Source of the DNA: Occallatibacter riparius
GTDB taxonomy: Bacteria; Acidobacteriota; Terriglobia; Terriglobales; Acidobacteriaceae
NCBI RefSeq assembly: GCF_025264625.1
Contig: NZ_CP093313.1
Location: 6,730,548 to 6,794,547, forward strand
Direction of reading: 5' to 3'
DNA length: 64,000 nt
The number at the start of each line of letters is the position of its first letter. The stretch's first letter is position 1. Shown here in pieces: positions 1-8,366 of the stretch. The translations under genes were made by a program, and so were the position numbers. Under the pieces are notes generated by a model, which saw nothing but the letters and a program-made list of their open reading frames with translations, had not been told where the DNA came from and ran no database searches.

Positions 1-190
1 CAACTCCGGCTTATTCGCCGGCTGAATTCTTGTTCAATGCTTGGCAAGAGTACGGTGATCGGAATCGCGTGTGAAGGGGGAAAAAGAAGCGAAACATCGC
101 AGTGGAAAACCAGGACATGCAGAGGGAAATTGCATAGCCCGCACAAACGAAAGCATTTTTTAATATGAATTCCTGTTGAAAGCGTGTGTA

Positions 191-1090
191 TCACGGCAGG
201 AAAAGCTGGCCTTTTGCAACAACGATGGTGCTACCCGCCACTCGAACATCCGTCACCCTCACACCGCTCCCATGCGCAGTGAGAAAAAGCTCACTCGGCC
301 GCCCGATCTCCATGCCCTGCCTCACCAGAACCTTCTCGTCCGGCCGCACAATGCCCTTCCCCACCAGGTAGCTGATCGCGCACCCGGCTGCCGAACCTGT
401 GGCTGGATCTTCTCCGCCGTAAAACTGCATCCTCGATCGAAAACTCGCACCCTCCCCCTGCGCCTCATCGCCCTCTGGAGCCATCACATAGAACCAGCGC
501 GCACCCCGTGCCCTGAGCCAGGCAGTCGCCCTATTCTGGTTCACGCGCAGTCGCCTCAGTGCCTCCACTGAGCGCAGCAGAACGATCGCGAAGGCCGTGC
601 CCGTGGACACCACCTGCGGAGTGGCCCGCGCGTCAAGATCGTCGATACCTAGGCCGCAAAGCCCGGCCACTTCTCCGCGGTCGAGTTCCGCTCCAAACTC
701 GGGATCGCGTTGCGTCATCTCTCCGTAGAGGCCGTCGCCGCTGAACCGCACCGGAATCGGCCCCACATTCTCGGCCAGCTTCACAGTCTCGTCGCGAACC
801 GTCTCCGGCGCACTCAGCTTCAGAACGCTGGCCGTGCCCAGGGTCGGATGCCCGGCAAACGGCAGTTCTTCCTCCGTGGTGAAGATCCGCACCCGCACGC
901 CTTCTCCGGCTTCAACCTCCGCGGCGCGACGCTCCACGAACGTCGTCTCCGAAAGGTTGAACTCCTTGGCGATGGTCTGCATCTGTTCGGTGCTCAGCCC
1001 GGCGGTGTTCATCACAACCGCAAGCGGATTGCCCGCGAACGCCTCGCTGCTGAACACGTCGGCAATGTAGTATTCGAGAACTGCGCTCAT
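191..1090 (-). CDS. PhzF family isomerase/epimerase-like protein
   Basis: This 299-residue protein has the usual PhzF length and both conserved halves. Residues 44-52 read FNLSETTFV, where Glu48 matches the catalytic glutamate of PhzF. GHPTLG follows at about residues 80-85, and the second half carries DPATGSAAGCA, the other active-site signature. PhzF itself isomerises a dihydro-hydroxyanthranilate in phenazine synthesis. Most PhzF-like proteins sit outside phenazine clusters and have unknown substrates, and no phz genes lie nearby here. It is a cytosolic single gene on the minus strand. Family assignment is secure; the substrate is not known. Confidence 0.9.
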   Translation of the reverse strand: MSAVLEYYIADVFSSEAFAGNPLAVVMNTAGLSTEQMQTIAKEFNLSETTFVERRAAEVEAGEGVRVRIFTTEEELPFAGHPTLGTASVLKLSAPETVRDETVKLAENVGPIPVRFSGDGLYGEMTQRDPEFGAELDRGEVAGLCGLGIDDLDARATPQVVSTGTAFAIVLLRSVEALRRLRVNQNRATAWLRARGARWFYVMAPEGDEAQGEGASFRSRMQFYGGEDPATGSAAGCAISYLVGKGIVRPDEKVLVRQGMEIGRPSELFLTAHGSGVRVTDVRVAGSTIVVAKGQLFLP

Positions 1091-1252
1091 CTCTACCTCC
1101 AGGTCCCTACCCTGAAGGTAGGCTATCGCCCCGACTGCACGATAGCTTTCGCGGACTGATGGCCAAAAAATGCGCCATGGCGGAAAGAGAGAAACGCGGC
1201 TCTGATGCTCAAGCAGGGATCGAATCTATGGGCCGAACAAGGCACTGCCCGT

Positions 1253-1519
1253 CTAACTAATCTTCTTATCCAGCGCGATCAGAGGCCGCGGCAGACGCGT
1301 GCCTGCGCGATCCAGGAATAAGCGCATCCGCAGAGCCTCTGCACGCTCCACAGCCACCAGACGAACCTGGCGCCGAATGTGATCCTGATCAGTGAGAAAC
1401 TGAAGCTGCGCCTCGTCGAAGTCTGCTCCCTCTTCAAGCCGCGCGATCCGCTCTTCGATGCTGCGTCGAAACCGCGGACTGATTTCGAATCCCTCTTGCA
1501 CCATCGGCTCCCGCATCAT
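1253..1519 (-). CDS. small hypothetical protein
   Basis: An 88-residue, charged, mostly helical protein with no membrane segment. The frame is open upstream to 1627, but the ATG at 1519 is preferred because AGGAG lies six bases before it (minus strand) and the extension has none. The sequence has Arg/Glu-rich helices (about residues 14-34) and ends near RPLIALDKKIS. I do not recognise the family. No partner gene is adjacent on the same strand. It could be a small DNA-associated or antitoxin-like protein, but nothing decides this. Confidence 0.5.
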   Translation of the reverse strand: MMREPMVQEGFEISPRFRRSIEERIARLEEGADFDEAQLQFLTDQDHIRRQVRLVAVERAEALRMRLFLDRAGTRLPRPLIALDKKIS

Positions 1520-1738
1520 GGCTTTCTCCTGCTTTCTACTATCGAGCTCAAGTTTTCTTTTACAGAGCCGATAGTAGAGATGAGCCGAATTATGCGCCAG
1601 ATTACGACTTCCCTCCATGCCACTCATACAAAAGTAACGATTTGTCTCGAAACGCTACAGTGTCCGATTTTGCGGCAGTTTTCCCGTTCGCACCTTAGAT
1701 CTGCCTTCTAAGTCGCCCTAACTCGCGATAACTCGAAC

Positions 1739-2557
1739 CTACTTCGCTTTGCTGGCTCTGGTTCCCGCATCGGCGACAGCAAGCACGATGTGCGTGCCGT
1801 CTTCCAGGTGCACATTCTGCAGGTTACCAATCAGCGCTCCAGAGGCATTCGCAAACGGCTGCCCGTCCGCATTCGCCGCCAGCAGCACGCCGGGAACACC
1901 GGTCGTCTCGATCGTCACATCGCCCTGCCGCGACACCACCGTTCCCGTCGCATTCTTTCCAGTGGGAGCGCTGCCGCCAATCGACGACATAGATCCGCGC
2001 ACAGCGCGCCCGTCTGCCCGATCGGCAGGCGCAACTGCGGCCGTGCCGCCCATAGTCTGACTCTCCTCCGCCGCAGTATTGACTGACTGCAGCACCGACT
2101 TGATGGGCAGGCTCTTTCCGCTCGTCAACTGTGCGCGATCAAACACGACCGTCACTTTCGCGTTTCCGCTTGCATTCCCGGCCGGCTGCGCATCCACAAC
2201 GCGTCCCATGATCTTCGATCCCGTGGGGATCACCACTCCACCCGCAGTGGAGGCCTTGTCCGTCGTGCGCACGATGACGGCATCTCCCGCCTTCGCCGTC
2301 GCGGAATCGACTTTGTTCTCGAGGATCCCAGCTACCGGGCGAAGCCGTCCGTTATTCACTTCCGGGGCACTCGCGGTGCTTGTGACAGCAACAGCCCTCT
2401 GATTGGACTTCTGCGCTGCGTCAGGCTGGTGCTGTGCTGCTGCGTCAGCCGGCTGCAACTGTGAGGGCAAGGTCCCCGCTGTCTGTTGCGCCCCCAGTGA
2501 AACGTTGATAAGTCCGGCCAGCGTGAGAACCGGAAGATATAGCTTTAGGTTTCGCAT
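1739..2557 (-). CDS. secreted protein, paralogue of the gene at 2862-3860
   Basis: A 272-residue protein beginning with a signal peptide (MRNLKLYLPVLTLAGL, cleavage near LGAQQ). The ATG at 2557 has GGAGG about ten bases upstream; the longer open frame to 2671 lacks a site. After a Gln/Ala-rich linker comes a domain of about 90 residues (NKVDSATAKAGDAVIVRTT, IPTGSKIMGRVVDA, VVFDRAQLTSGKSLPIKSV). The same domain is in the next gene downstream. The IPxGSxxxGxV motif resembles the beta-rich domain of VirB10/TrbI proteins, but no secretion genes are near. It is probably exported; function unknown. Confidence 0.7.
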   Translation of the reverse strand: MRNLKLYLPVLTLAGLINVSLGAQQTAGTLPSQLQPADAAAQHQPDAAQKSNQRAVAVTSTASAPEVNNGRLRPVAGILENKVDSATAKAGDAVIVRTTDKASTAGGVVIPTGSKIMGRVVDAQPAGNASGNAKVTVVFDRAQLTSGKSLPIKSVLQSVNTAAEESQTMGGTAAVAPADRADGRAVRGSMSSIGGSAPTGKNATGTVVSRQGDVTIETTGVPGVLLAANADGQPFANASGALIGNLQNVHLEDGTHIVLAVADAGTRASKAK

Positions 2558-2861
2558 AGATAAATAAACCTCCGTCGGTTTCCCACCCCCAGGCCCGGTG
2601 ATATACCGGCGAATGCGGGAAACACAACGGAGGTTCTTGCAGCGCCCATGCCAATGGACGAAGAACAACAATTTCGAGCGAAGAGACTCGTTACAAACGT
2701 CTTACACGCCAGGCAACCCTTGCAGCGCACCGTGGGAATGCGAAAATGTTTCGCTTCGGCGCGTAAATTCGGCCACATCTATCTCGGCCGGGATCCGGAA
2801 TAGCTTCTGGCTTTGCGGCCGGGGGAGGCTTAATTCGCCCGGCCGCGAAGCCAAACCAAGG

Positions 2862-3860
2862 CTACTTTTCAACCGCGGAAGACACTCCCAAAACCATCTG
2901 GGTGCCGTTGTCGAGATGTACGTTCCTGTTCGAAGCAGAAAGCATTCCTGAGGCCGCGCCGGAGGCATCGCCGCCCAGCATCACTCCCGGAACGCCTGTT
3001 GCATGCGTGCCCAGCGAGCCGGCGCCCGCCCCAGTGAGGGCGCCGTGACCCGCATTTGCCGTCGTGCCGCCGGCCGCGCCCAGCGTCCCGTGCGCAGCAG
3101 AACCCAGTCCTGCGCCGGCACTGGTCGTGCCCGATCCCACGGCACTTACGGTTCCCCCAGCTACAGAGCCAGCGGACCCCAGGGCCCCGCGGCTTCCCCC
3201 GCCGACAAGCCCACCGCCCGAACGAACGCCCATGGCCCCCCCGCCAACGCCCGCGCCGCCGGGGGCTGGCGCCGATGCAAACATATCCTCGTCTCCCGCC
3301 GCAGCCGCATTCACGGCTGCAGCCGAAGGCGAAACCGACTCAATCACCGAATGAATGGCCATGCTCTCGCCGTTGCGCAGCTCAGCGCGATCAAAGGCCA
3401 CCCCCAGCTCGGAATCCTGATTCCCGCTGCCGTGCGCCTTCACATCGGTCACATGCCCAATCAGCCTGCTGCCCTTGGGGATTTCCCGGCCCTCTGCGGT
3501 GCGCGCCTTCTGCGTGGTCTTCATCACCACCGGATCGCCCACTTTGGCGGTCTTCGAATCGAGCCTTCCAACCAGTTCTCCATTCACGGGAGTCATCTGT
3601 ACAGTTCCGGCGGCTGATCCGCCGCTGGCTGCATTGGCAGAGCCGAGGCTGTTCGTCGCCGACGCATTGCCCGCAGCCGAAGCCTGCGCGCTACCGCCCT
3701 GGCGGCTGGCCTGGGCGCTAGCACTAGCCGACTGGCCAGCCTGCACTCCGGGCGCAGACGCCGACGCGGATTGTTGAGTGGAACCGCTTGCCTTTTGCGA
3801 GACAACAGGGAAAGAAGAGCAAAGTACGACCGCAACCGCGAGAACCATAAAGGTCTTCAT
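2862..3860 (-). CDS. secreted Ala/Gly/Ser-rich protein, paralogue of the gene at 1739-2557
   Basis: A 332-residue exported protein. The ATG at 3860 has AGGAG nine bases upstream and starts a clear signal peptide (MKTFMVLAVAVVLCSSFPVV). A Ser/Ala/Gln-rich linker follows. The shared domain comes next: DSKTAKVGDPVVMKTT, IPKGSRLIGHVTDV, VAFDRAELRNGESMAIHSV. The C-terminal 130 residues are almost all Gly, Ala, Ser and Thr, ending in a GVPGVMLGGDASG and NVHLDNGTQMVLGVSSA motif that the paralogue also has. The tandem pair probably arose by duplication, with the glycine-rich spacer grown in this copy. Function unknown. Confidence 0.7.
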   Translation of the reverse strand: MKTFMVLAVAVVLCSSFPVVSQKASGSTQQSASASAPGVQAGQSASASAQASRQGGSAQASAAGNASATNSLGSANAASGGSAAGTVQMTPVNGELVGRLDSKTAKVGDPVVMKTTQKARTAEGREIPKGSRLIGHVTDVKAHGSGNQDSELGVAFDRAELRNGESMAIHSVIESVSPSAAAVNAAAAGDEDMFASAPAPGGAGVGGGAMGVRSGGGLVGGGSRGALGSAGSVAGGTVSAVGSGTTSAGAGLGSAAHGTLGAAGGTTANAGHGALTGAGAGSLGTHATGVPGVMLGGDASGAASGMLSASNRNVHLDNGTQMVLGVSSAVEK

Positions 3861-4224
3861 GGATTCGTATCTCCTGAATTGTTTGTTGGTTATCCGCTTT
3901 CTCTGATCGGCCGCTCCCAGTCCGGCCGGGAAATGCAATGTCAACGCCTGACCTATATGCATCTGGCGCGCCAAACCGGCCCAAATACCGCAAGCCCCAG
4001 ATTTTCAGCGGTTTGGTTCCGAACCACGAAAAATGACCTCGCTCCGCTTACACCAGTGAGAGGCAACAGAGCCGTGGAATTGTGTAATTTTTTCCCGAAA
4101 GGGTCGAAGGCGAGAGTCTGACTTGAGCGAGTAGCTGAGGGCTGGCTACTGTGGCGGGCAGGGACGGCAGGCAAGGGCCGCCTGAACTCGGAGAGGGGTG
4201 AGTCAGGCGGCGCGTTTGAATGAG
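3861..4224. other. intergenic region with a hairpin
   Basis: This 364-base gap lies between two minus-strand genes. I see no supported ORF. At 4177-4211 GCCGCCTGA and TCAGGCGGC form a perfect nine-base stem with a 17-base loop. It sits just past the stop of the DUF4142 gene on the minus strand, so it may act in 3'-end formation. No U-tract follows, so it is not a classic terminator. Confidence 0.4.
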
Positions 4225-4752
4225 TTACTGTGCAGGCTTGGCGGAGGGCTTGGCCTTGGCCAGTTCCTTGGCCGCGTCAAGATGCTTCTGCAGGACCGGC
4301 AGGGCGGCGGTCGCATACGACTTGATCGCATCGCTCTGCGCCATAGTCGACTCCTTCTTGTACATCGCGATCGCCTTCTCATGTCCTGCGATCATGTCCT
4401 GGATGTACTTCTTGTCGAAAGCGGCGCCCTTTAGCTTCTGCATGGGGTCGATCATGGCCTTGTTATGGGTGGCATCGATCGCATCGGGCACATTGAGATT
4501 GGCCTGCTGCGCAATCGTCTTCAGCTGGTTGTAATCGCTGGTGTGGTCGGTCACGAGCGTCTGCGCAAAGTCCTTGACCGGCTGCGCGTCTCCGTTACTC
4601 GCCGCGAGCTGGCCCAGATTAGCTTCAACCATGTCCGTCTGGGCCGCCATCTCGATAAATTGTTGATCCCCGCCGGCCTTCTCGGCCTTCTTCTGCCCGA
4701 AAGCGGGCACTGCAAGCGCCAGACAACATACACACGTAAGCATGCGATTCAT
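4225..4752 (-). CDS. DUF4142 (ferritin-like) secreted protein
   Basis: A 175-residue protein with a signal peptide (MNRMLTCVCCLALAVPAFG). The rest is helical, with family-typical blocks: QQFIEMAAQTDMVEANLGQ, VKDFAQTLVTDHTSDYNQL, FDKKYIQDMIAGHEKAIAMY and a final helix before Lys/Ala/Pro-rich repeats. The conserved His residues and helix spacing match DUF4142, a predicted four-helix ferritin-like bundle of the periplasm. GGAGAA precedes the ATG by about ten bases. The family's role is unknown, with stress tolerance sometimes suggested. Confidence 0.88.
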   Translation of the reverse strand: MNRMLTCVCCLALAVPAFGQKKAEKAGGDQQFIEMAAQTDMVEANLGQLAASNGDAQPVKDFAQTLVTDHTSDYNQLKTIAQQANLNVPDAIDATHNKAMIDPMQKLKGAAFDKKYIQDMIAGHEKAIAMYKKESTMAQSDAIKSYATAALPVLQKHLDAAKELAKAKPSAKPAQ

Positions 4753-4915
4753 TCTGATTTTTCTCCCGATGTGAAGTGAGAAGCTGGGTTTCCACCGGGA
4801 GCTTGGATGCAGGATCGAAATAAACAGTGGCCAAGGAAAGTGTGATCAGGGTGATCAGATCCGGCCGGTCAGGGGATCAAGGTTCCATTTTGGGCAGGAA
4901 CTCCGGGGGTCGGTT

Positions 4916-4940
4916 TTCTATTCCGTATTCCCTGCTTCTA
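4916..4940. repeat. short copy of the 7-base-period CCCTATT-type repeat
   Basis: A degenerate run of TTCTATTCC, GTATTCCC and TGCTTCTA just past the stop of the VWA gene. It matches the pyrimidine-strand repeat seen in full at 6162-6195 and 8333-8365. Confidence 0.45.
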
Positions 4941-6005
4941 TTGGCCGCGCCCCTTCTCCGGCTCCGCCTTAGGCGCGAAGTACCCCTTGCGCACCTGGAC
5001 ATGCGTGCCTTCTCCGCAGCTCACTGCAACATGCCTGAAGCTGCCATCGAGCTTCGCGTTTGACGGCGTGTAGGTTCCCACGTACTGCGTGCGTAGTTCA
5101 TCCTGAATCTGCTGGAAGGCCGCCTGGAGCTTCTTGCCGTTGTTGCCCACATTGATCAGGCGCCCGCCCGTCTCCTCTGACAGCTTCTTGGCTGCCGAGT
5201 AGCCCCCGTAGCCCATCTGGAAACCGCCGTAAAATCCCGTATCGGCGATGAGAATGACGTAGATGATCGCGTTGGAGCGCTGGGCCGCGGCAATGGCGTC
5301 CTGAATCTTGGTGCGGCTGCCCTGGTCCTCGCCGTCCGTAAGGATGATCATCGCTTTCCGGCCAGTCTCCTGGCTCAGCTTTTCATTGGCCGCAAGATAG
5401 ATGGCGTCGTAAAGCAGCGTGCCCTTGGGCTGGCCTACGGTCGGCACGGTGCCGCCTCCCAGCCCGGGAATGCCGCTCGACCCGTTCCCGCCCGCCGTAT
5501 TGATCTGGGCCTTGCGCATCGCTCGGGCAAGCTGGTGGGCGTTGTTGGTGTAATCCTGCAACAAGTCCACGTCCACGTCGAACGAAAGCAGGAACGCTTC
5601 GTCCTTCTTGCGCAGCACCTCGCTCAGGAACTCCGCGCCGGCGTCCTCTTCGAGCGGCAGAACATACTCCTGGCTACCGGAGGTGTCCAGCATGATGCCC
5701 AGCGTCAGCGGCAGGTCGGTCTCTGCCGTGAAGTTACGCCACTTCTGCGGCGCCTTGTCTTCCTCCACGGTGCAGTTGTCCTTGTTAAGGTGCGGAACGA
5801 GCTGGCCCGACTTGTCCTTCACAGTAAAGAACAGGTCCACAAGGCTGCTCTCAAGCTTGAAAGTAGCGACAGGCTGGTCGTCTTCCGGCTGGGCGGGAGC
5901 ATGGCTCACCGGGGGAGCATCGGGCGACGGAGCAAGCTGCGCCCACGCCCCGGCACCGGCAACAGGAAGGAACAACACGAAAGAGGCCAGACTGCGGAAA
6001 TGCAT
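4938..6005 (-). CDS. VWFA-related acidobacterial-type domain protein
   Basis: A 355-residue secreted protein with a signal peptide (MHFRSLASFVLFLPVAGAGA). A short N-terminal beta domain (LVDLFFTVKDKSGQLV) is followed by a von Willebrand A domain. The metal-ion-dependent adhesion site is intact: D107-T-S109-G-S111, with MIILTDGEDQGS at about residue 228. The C-terminus has the usual ELRTQYVGTYTP block. Such proteins are very common in Acidobacteria and probably mediate extracellular or periplasmic protein contacts; no ligand is known. It is divergent from a second VWA gene at 6346, with a heptad inverted repeat between them. Confidence 0.9.
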   Translation of the reverse strand: MHFRSLASFVLFLPVAGAGAWAQLAPSPDAPPVSHAPAQPEDDQPVATFKLESSLVDLFFTVKDKSGQLVPHLNKDNCTVEEDKAPQKWRNFTAETDLPLTLGIMLDTSGSQEYVLPLEEDAGAEFLSEVLRKKDEAFLLSFDVDVDLLQDYTNNAHQLARAMRKAQINTAGGNGSSGIPGLGGGTVPTVGQPKGTLLYDAIYLAANEKLSQETGRKAMIILTDGEDQGSRTKIQDAIAAAQRSNAIIYVILIADTGFYGGFQMGYGGYSAAKKLSEETGGRLINVGNNGKKLQAAFQQIQDELRTQYVGTYTPSNAKLDGSFRHVAVSCGEGTHVQVRKGYFAPKAEPEKGRGQ

Positions 6006-6064
6006 GTCACACCATTAGACGCCGTTTCCAGTGTTGAAGAGAGCATAGTACGAAACAGTGTGAA

Positions 6065-6195
6065 GGGAATAGGGATTAGGGAGTAGGGAGTAGAAGGCAA
6101 GACAATCGATTTCCTTCGGCCGGGTTGTTCAAGTTCAGCCGCCGATCCCTCACGCGGCAGTCCTATTCCCTATTCCCTATTCCCTACTCCCTGCC
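6065..6195. repeat. inverted pair of 7-base-period repeats (GGGANTA / TANTCCC)
   Basis: At 6065-6093 the plus strand has four units of a GGGANTA heptad. At 6162-6195 it has the reverse-complement units (CCCTATT and close variants). A 68-base spacer separates the arms, so a long hairpin can form. The element fills most of the gap between two divergent VWA genes. A closely similar inverted pair is at 8225-8365. Confidence 0.8.
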
Positions 6196-6345
6196 TTTAA
6201 GGCAAACAAGTGCCCTCCCGGCGCGTCTGATAATCTGACGGATGAAACGCCCTTGACTTGACGACGTGATGAGCACAGAGTCGTGTAGTGTCGTCAGGGC
6301 TTTGCGCCAGCCTTTTTGTGGCGATTGACGGAGGAAAGACTACCG

Positions 6346-7677
6346 GTGAAGTTTGAGATCAAAGCAGCGGCGCTGAGTGCATTTCTGGGTGTAAGCCTGA
6401 TTCCGGCGGGAGTGAGCCAGCAGCAACAGCAGCCTGCGCCGGCCTCTGTTCCCGATGCGCCCGCTCCCCAGGCCCCTGTACCGCTGACCGACGCCGCGGC
6501 CGGACCGATTCGCCCCGGCGGTGGAGCGGGAACCGAGTCGACCAGTATGACCTCGGGAACCGACAGCGAAGGCAACATCCAGCAGCAGCCCACCGCTCCC
6601 ACTCAGCCAGCGGCCCAGCAGGAGCCGCAGGGTCCGCCCCCCAAGATCTCCGAGGGCGCCGACGCGGCCAAGGACTACGGCCAAATCATCCGGATTTACT
6701 CGAACTTCGTTCAGGTACCGGTCACCGTGAAGGACCCCAAGGGCAAGCTGGTCGCCGGCCTCACCTGGCGCGATTTCAAGGTTTACGAGAACAACAACTT
6801 TATGCCGCTGCGGTTCTTCTCCGTATCGGCGTTCCCCCTGTCCATTGCTTATGTCGTGGACCAGAGCCTGCCGCGCGACCAGATGGCGCAGGTCAATCAG
6901 TCCCTCGGCGCGGTGCAAGGCGGTCTGACGCCCTTCGATGAAATATCGGTATTCTCCTACGCGAACGGGCCCCACAATCTGTCGAACGGATTTACCGGCG
7001 CACAGAGCTCACGCACCCCGTTCGTCCTCGAAGCCGCCAAGGCTTCGGGAACCGAGCAGTTGAACGCGGTCGTCAGCGGACCTCTGGCGGGCTGCCCCAT
7101 TCGCGTGAACGGCAATTGCGCCGACCCGAACATCCAACCGGGCCGCTCGACGGGCAACGATACTTTCATCACCCTGCCCAAGGAAATCCACACCCTCAAT
7201 GACGCCATCCTGGCCGCCGCCAAGGAGCTCTCGACCCGGCCCAAGGAACGGCGCCGCGTGCTCTACGTGATCTCCGACGGAAAAGAGTACGGCAGCAAGG
7301 CCACCTACAAGGAAGTGCTCAAGTATCTCCAGACCAACAACATCGCGGTTTACGGCACGCTGGTGGGCGATGCGGCGCGCTTTGGCCTGGGCCGTCTGAG
7401 CCGGTTCCACCTGCCCTTCACCATGTATGACAACCTGCTGGTGAAGTACACGCTGGCGACGGGTGGCACGCTCGACTCCGAGAACGGCGTAAACAACATC
7501 GAATCCAGCTACGCAGCGCTGGCCTCGGAAGCCCGCAACCAGTACACGCTGGGCTACTACAGCCACGAGCCCCTCATCGACGGCAAGTACCGCAGGATCG
7601 ATGTCCGCGTGAACCGGCCCGGCCTTGAGGTCTCCGCCAAGACCGGATACTGGCCCTCTGGTCAGGATCAGAAGTAA
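6346..7677 (+). CDS. VWFA-related acidobacterial-type protein with altered metal site
   Basis: A 443-residue secreted protein. The GTG at 6346 is chosen because GGAGG lies eight bases before it and it opens a signal peptide (about residues 1-24); the frame also opens at 6316 with no site. A Gln/Pro/Ala-rich linker covers residues 25-105. The VWA domain begins near residue 117 (FVQVPVTVKDPKGKLVAGLT). The metal site reads D172-Q-S174-L-P176, lacking the second serine of DxSxS. The later VLYVISDGKEYGS and NQYTLGYYSHE blocks are typical. It may bind ligand without metal or not at all. Confidence 0.88.
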   Translation: MKFEIKAAALSAFLGVSLIPAGVSQQQQQPAPASVPDAPAPQAPVPLTDAAAGPIRPGGGAGTESTSMTSGTDSEGNIQQQPTAPTQPAAQQEPQGPPPKISEGADAAKDYGQIIRIYSNFVQVPVTVKDPKGKLVAGLTWRDFKVYENNNFMPLRFFSVSAFPLSIAYVVDQSLPRDQMAQVNQSLGAVQGGLTPFDEISVFSYANGPHNLSNGFTGAQSSRTPFVLEAAKASGTEQLNAVVSGPLAGCPIRVNGNCADPNIQPGRSTGNDTFITLPKEIHTLNDAILAAAKELSTRPKERRRVLYVISDGKEYGSKATYKEVLKYLQTNNIAVYGTLVGDAARFGLGRLSRFHLPFTMYDNLLVKYTLATGGTLDSENGVNNIESSYAALASEARNQYTLGYYSHEPLIDGKYRRIDVRVNRPGLEVSAKTGYWPSGQDQK

Positions 7678-7700
7678 GAAATCAAAAACAGCAAAACAAA

Positions 7701-7730
7701 AGCCCCGCGATCAAGCGGGGCTTTTGTTTC
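7701..7730 (+). terminator. rho-independent terminator after the VWA gene
   Basis: AGCCCCGC and GCGGGGCT form an eight-base stem with a six-base loop, followed by TTTTGTTT. It lies 24 bases past the stop codon at 7677. The A-rich sequence before it would let it also work on the other strand. Confidence 0.85.
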
Positions 7731-7758
7731 AGGGCCGGCAGTCTTCAATGTTCTGGAT

Positions 7759-7796
7759 GCCTCTGTCCCTTTGTCCCTGTCTCTCACCGTCCCTGT
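7759..7796. repeat. CTGTCCC/TTTGTCC low-complexity repeat
   Basis: A run of CTGTCCC, TTTGTCC and CTGTCTC units with a seven-base period between the terminators at 7701 and 7813. The same wording recurs inside the coding frame at 42822-42945. Confidence 0.5.
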
Positions 7797-7812
7797 TTAC
7801 GAGCAAAACAAA

Positions 7813-7835
7813 GGGCCTGCGCATCACGCAGGCCC
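7813..7835 (-). terminator. rho-independent terminator of tatA
   Basis: GGGCCTGCG and CGCAGGCCC form a nine-base stem with loop CATCA. Read on the minus strand, the stem is followed by TTTGTTTTG. It lies 59 bases beyond the tatA stop at 7894. Confidence 0.8.
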
Positions 7836-7893
7836 TTCCCTGTGACTGAAACTATAGTTGGGAGCGCCCGCTCTGGACCGCTCCGCGAGCAGC

Positions 7894-8112
7894 TTACTTC
7901 TGCTCGGTCTGATTCGGAGCAGGCGGCGGGTTCACCGCGGCGCTCTGCTGAGTGGTCGAGGGCTGATCAGTGCCCGTCTTCAGGCCTTCCTTGAATCCCT
8001 TCAAGCCTTCGCCCAGGCCCTTGCCCAGTTCGGGGAGCCGCTTCGCGCCGAACAGCACGAGCAACACAACTGCAATGACTAACAAGTGAGTAGGCTGAAA
8101 GAGATCGCCCAT
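7894..8112 (-). CDS. tatA: twin-arginine translocase subunit TatA/TatE
   Basis: A 72-residue protein with one N-terminal membrane helix (HLLVIAVVLLVLFG). The family's FGAKRLPELGKGLGEGLKGF stretch follows as hinge and amphipathic helix, then a Pro/Ala/Gln tail. TatA polymers form the pore for folded Tat substrates. GGAGG lies ten bases before the ATG. No tatB or tatC is adjacent. A Tat-type signal is visible on the oxidoreductase at 58797-60157, so the pathway is used in this genome. A TatA versus TatB call by length favours TatA/E. Confidence 0.93.
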   Translation of the reverse strand: MGDLFQPTHLLVIAVVLLVLFGAKRLPELGKGLGEGLKGFKEGLKTGTDQPSTTQQSAAVNPPPAPNQTEQK

Positions 8113-8224
8113 GTTGATCCATCCTCCGCAAGCCGCAATTCAGCCGCTTGCCCTTTGTCATCTTTTATTGTCGCACAAGGACGGCTTCAGCGGGATGTGA
8201 GCTAGCTCACTCGTGAAGAGGACA

Positions 8225-8365
8225 GGGAGTAGGGAATAGGCAGTAGGGAGTAGGCTCCGAAAATTGATCGGCTCAAAGCAGGGCTCACGCTGCATCTCAG
8301 GACGCGAAATCCCGGTTGGAAGCGTCAGCCCGCTACTCCCTATTCCCTACTTCCTACTCCCTGCC
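8225..8365. repeat. second inverted pair of 7-base-period repeats
   Basis: GGGAGTA/GGGAATA-type units at 8225-8254 face the complementary CTACTCC/CTATTCC units at 8333-8365 across a 78-base spacer. The arrangement matches the element at 6065-6195, though the spacer is different sequence. It fills the gap between tatA and the gene ending at 8367. Confidence 0.8.
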
Positions 8366-8366
8366 T

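Noticed and set aside
191..1090. phenazine synthesis locus
   Set aside because: PhzF-like proteins are widespread and no other phz gene is present.
3056..3721. plus-strand frames across the Gly/Ala-rich gene
   Set aside because: Pro/Arg-rich antisense shadows of a repetitive coding region.
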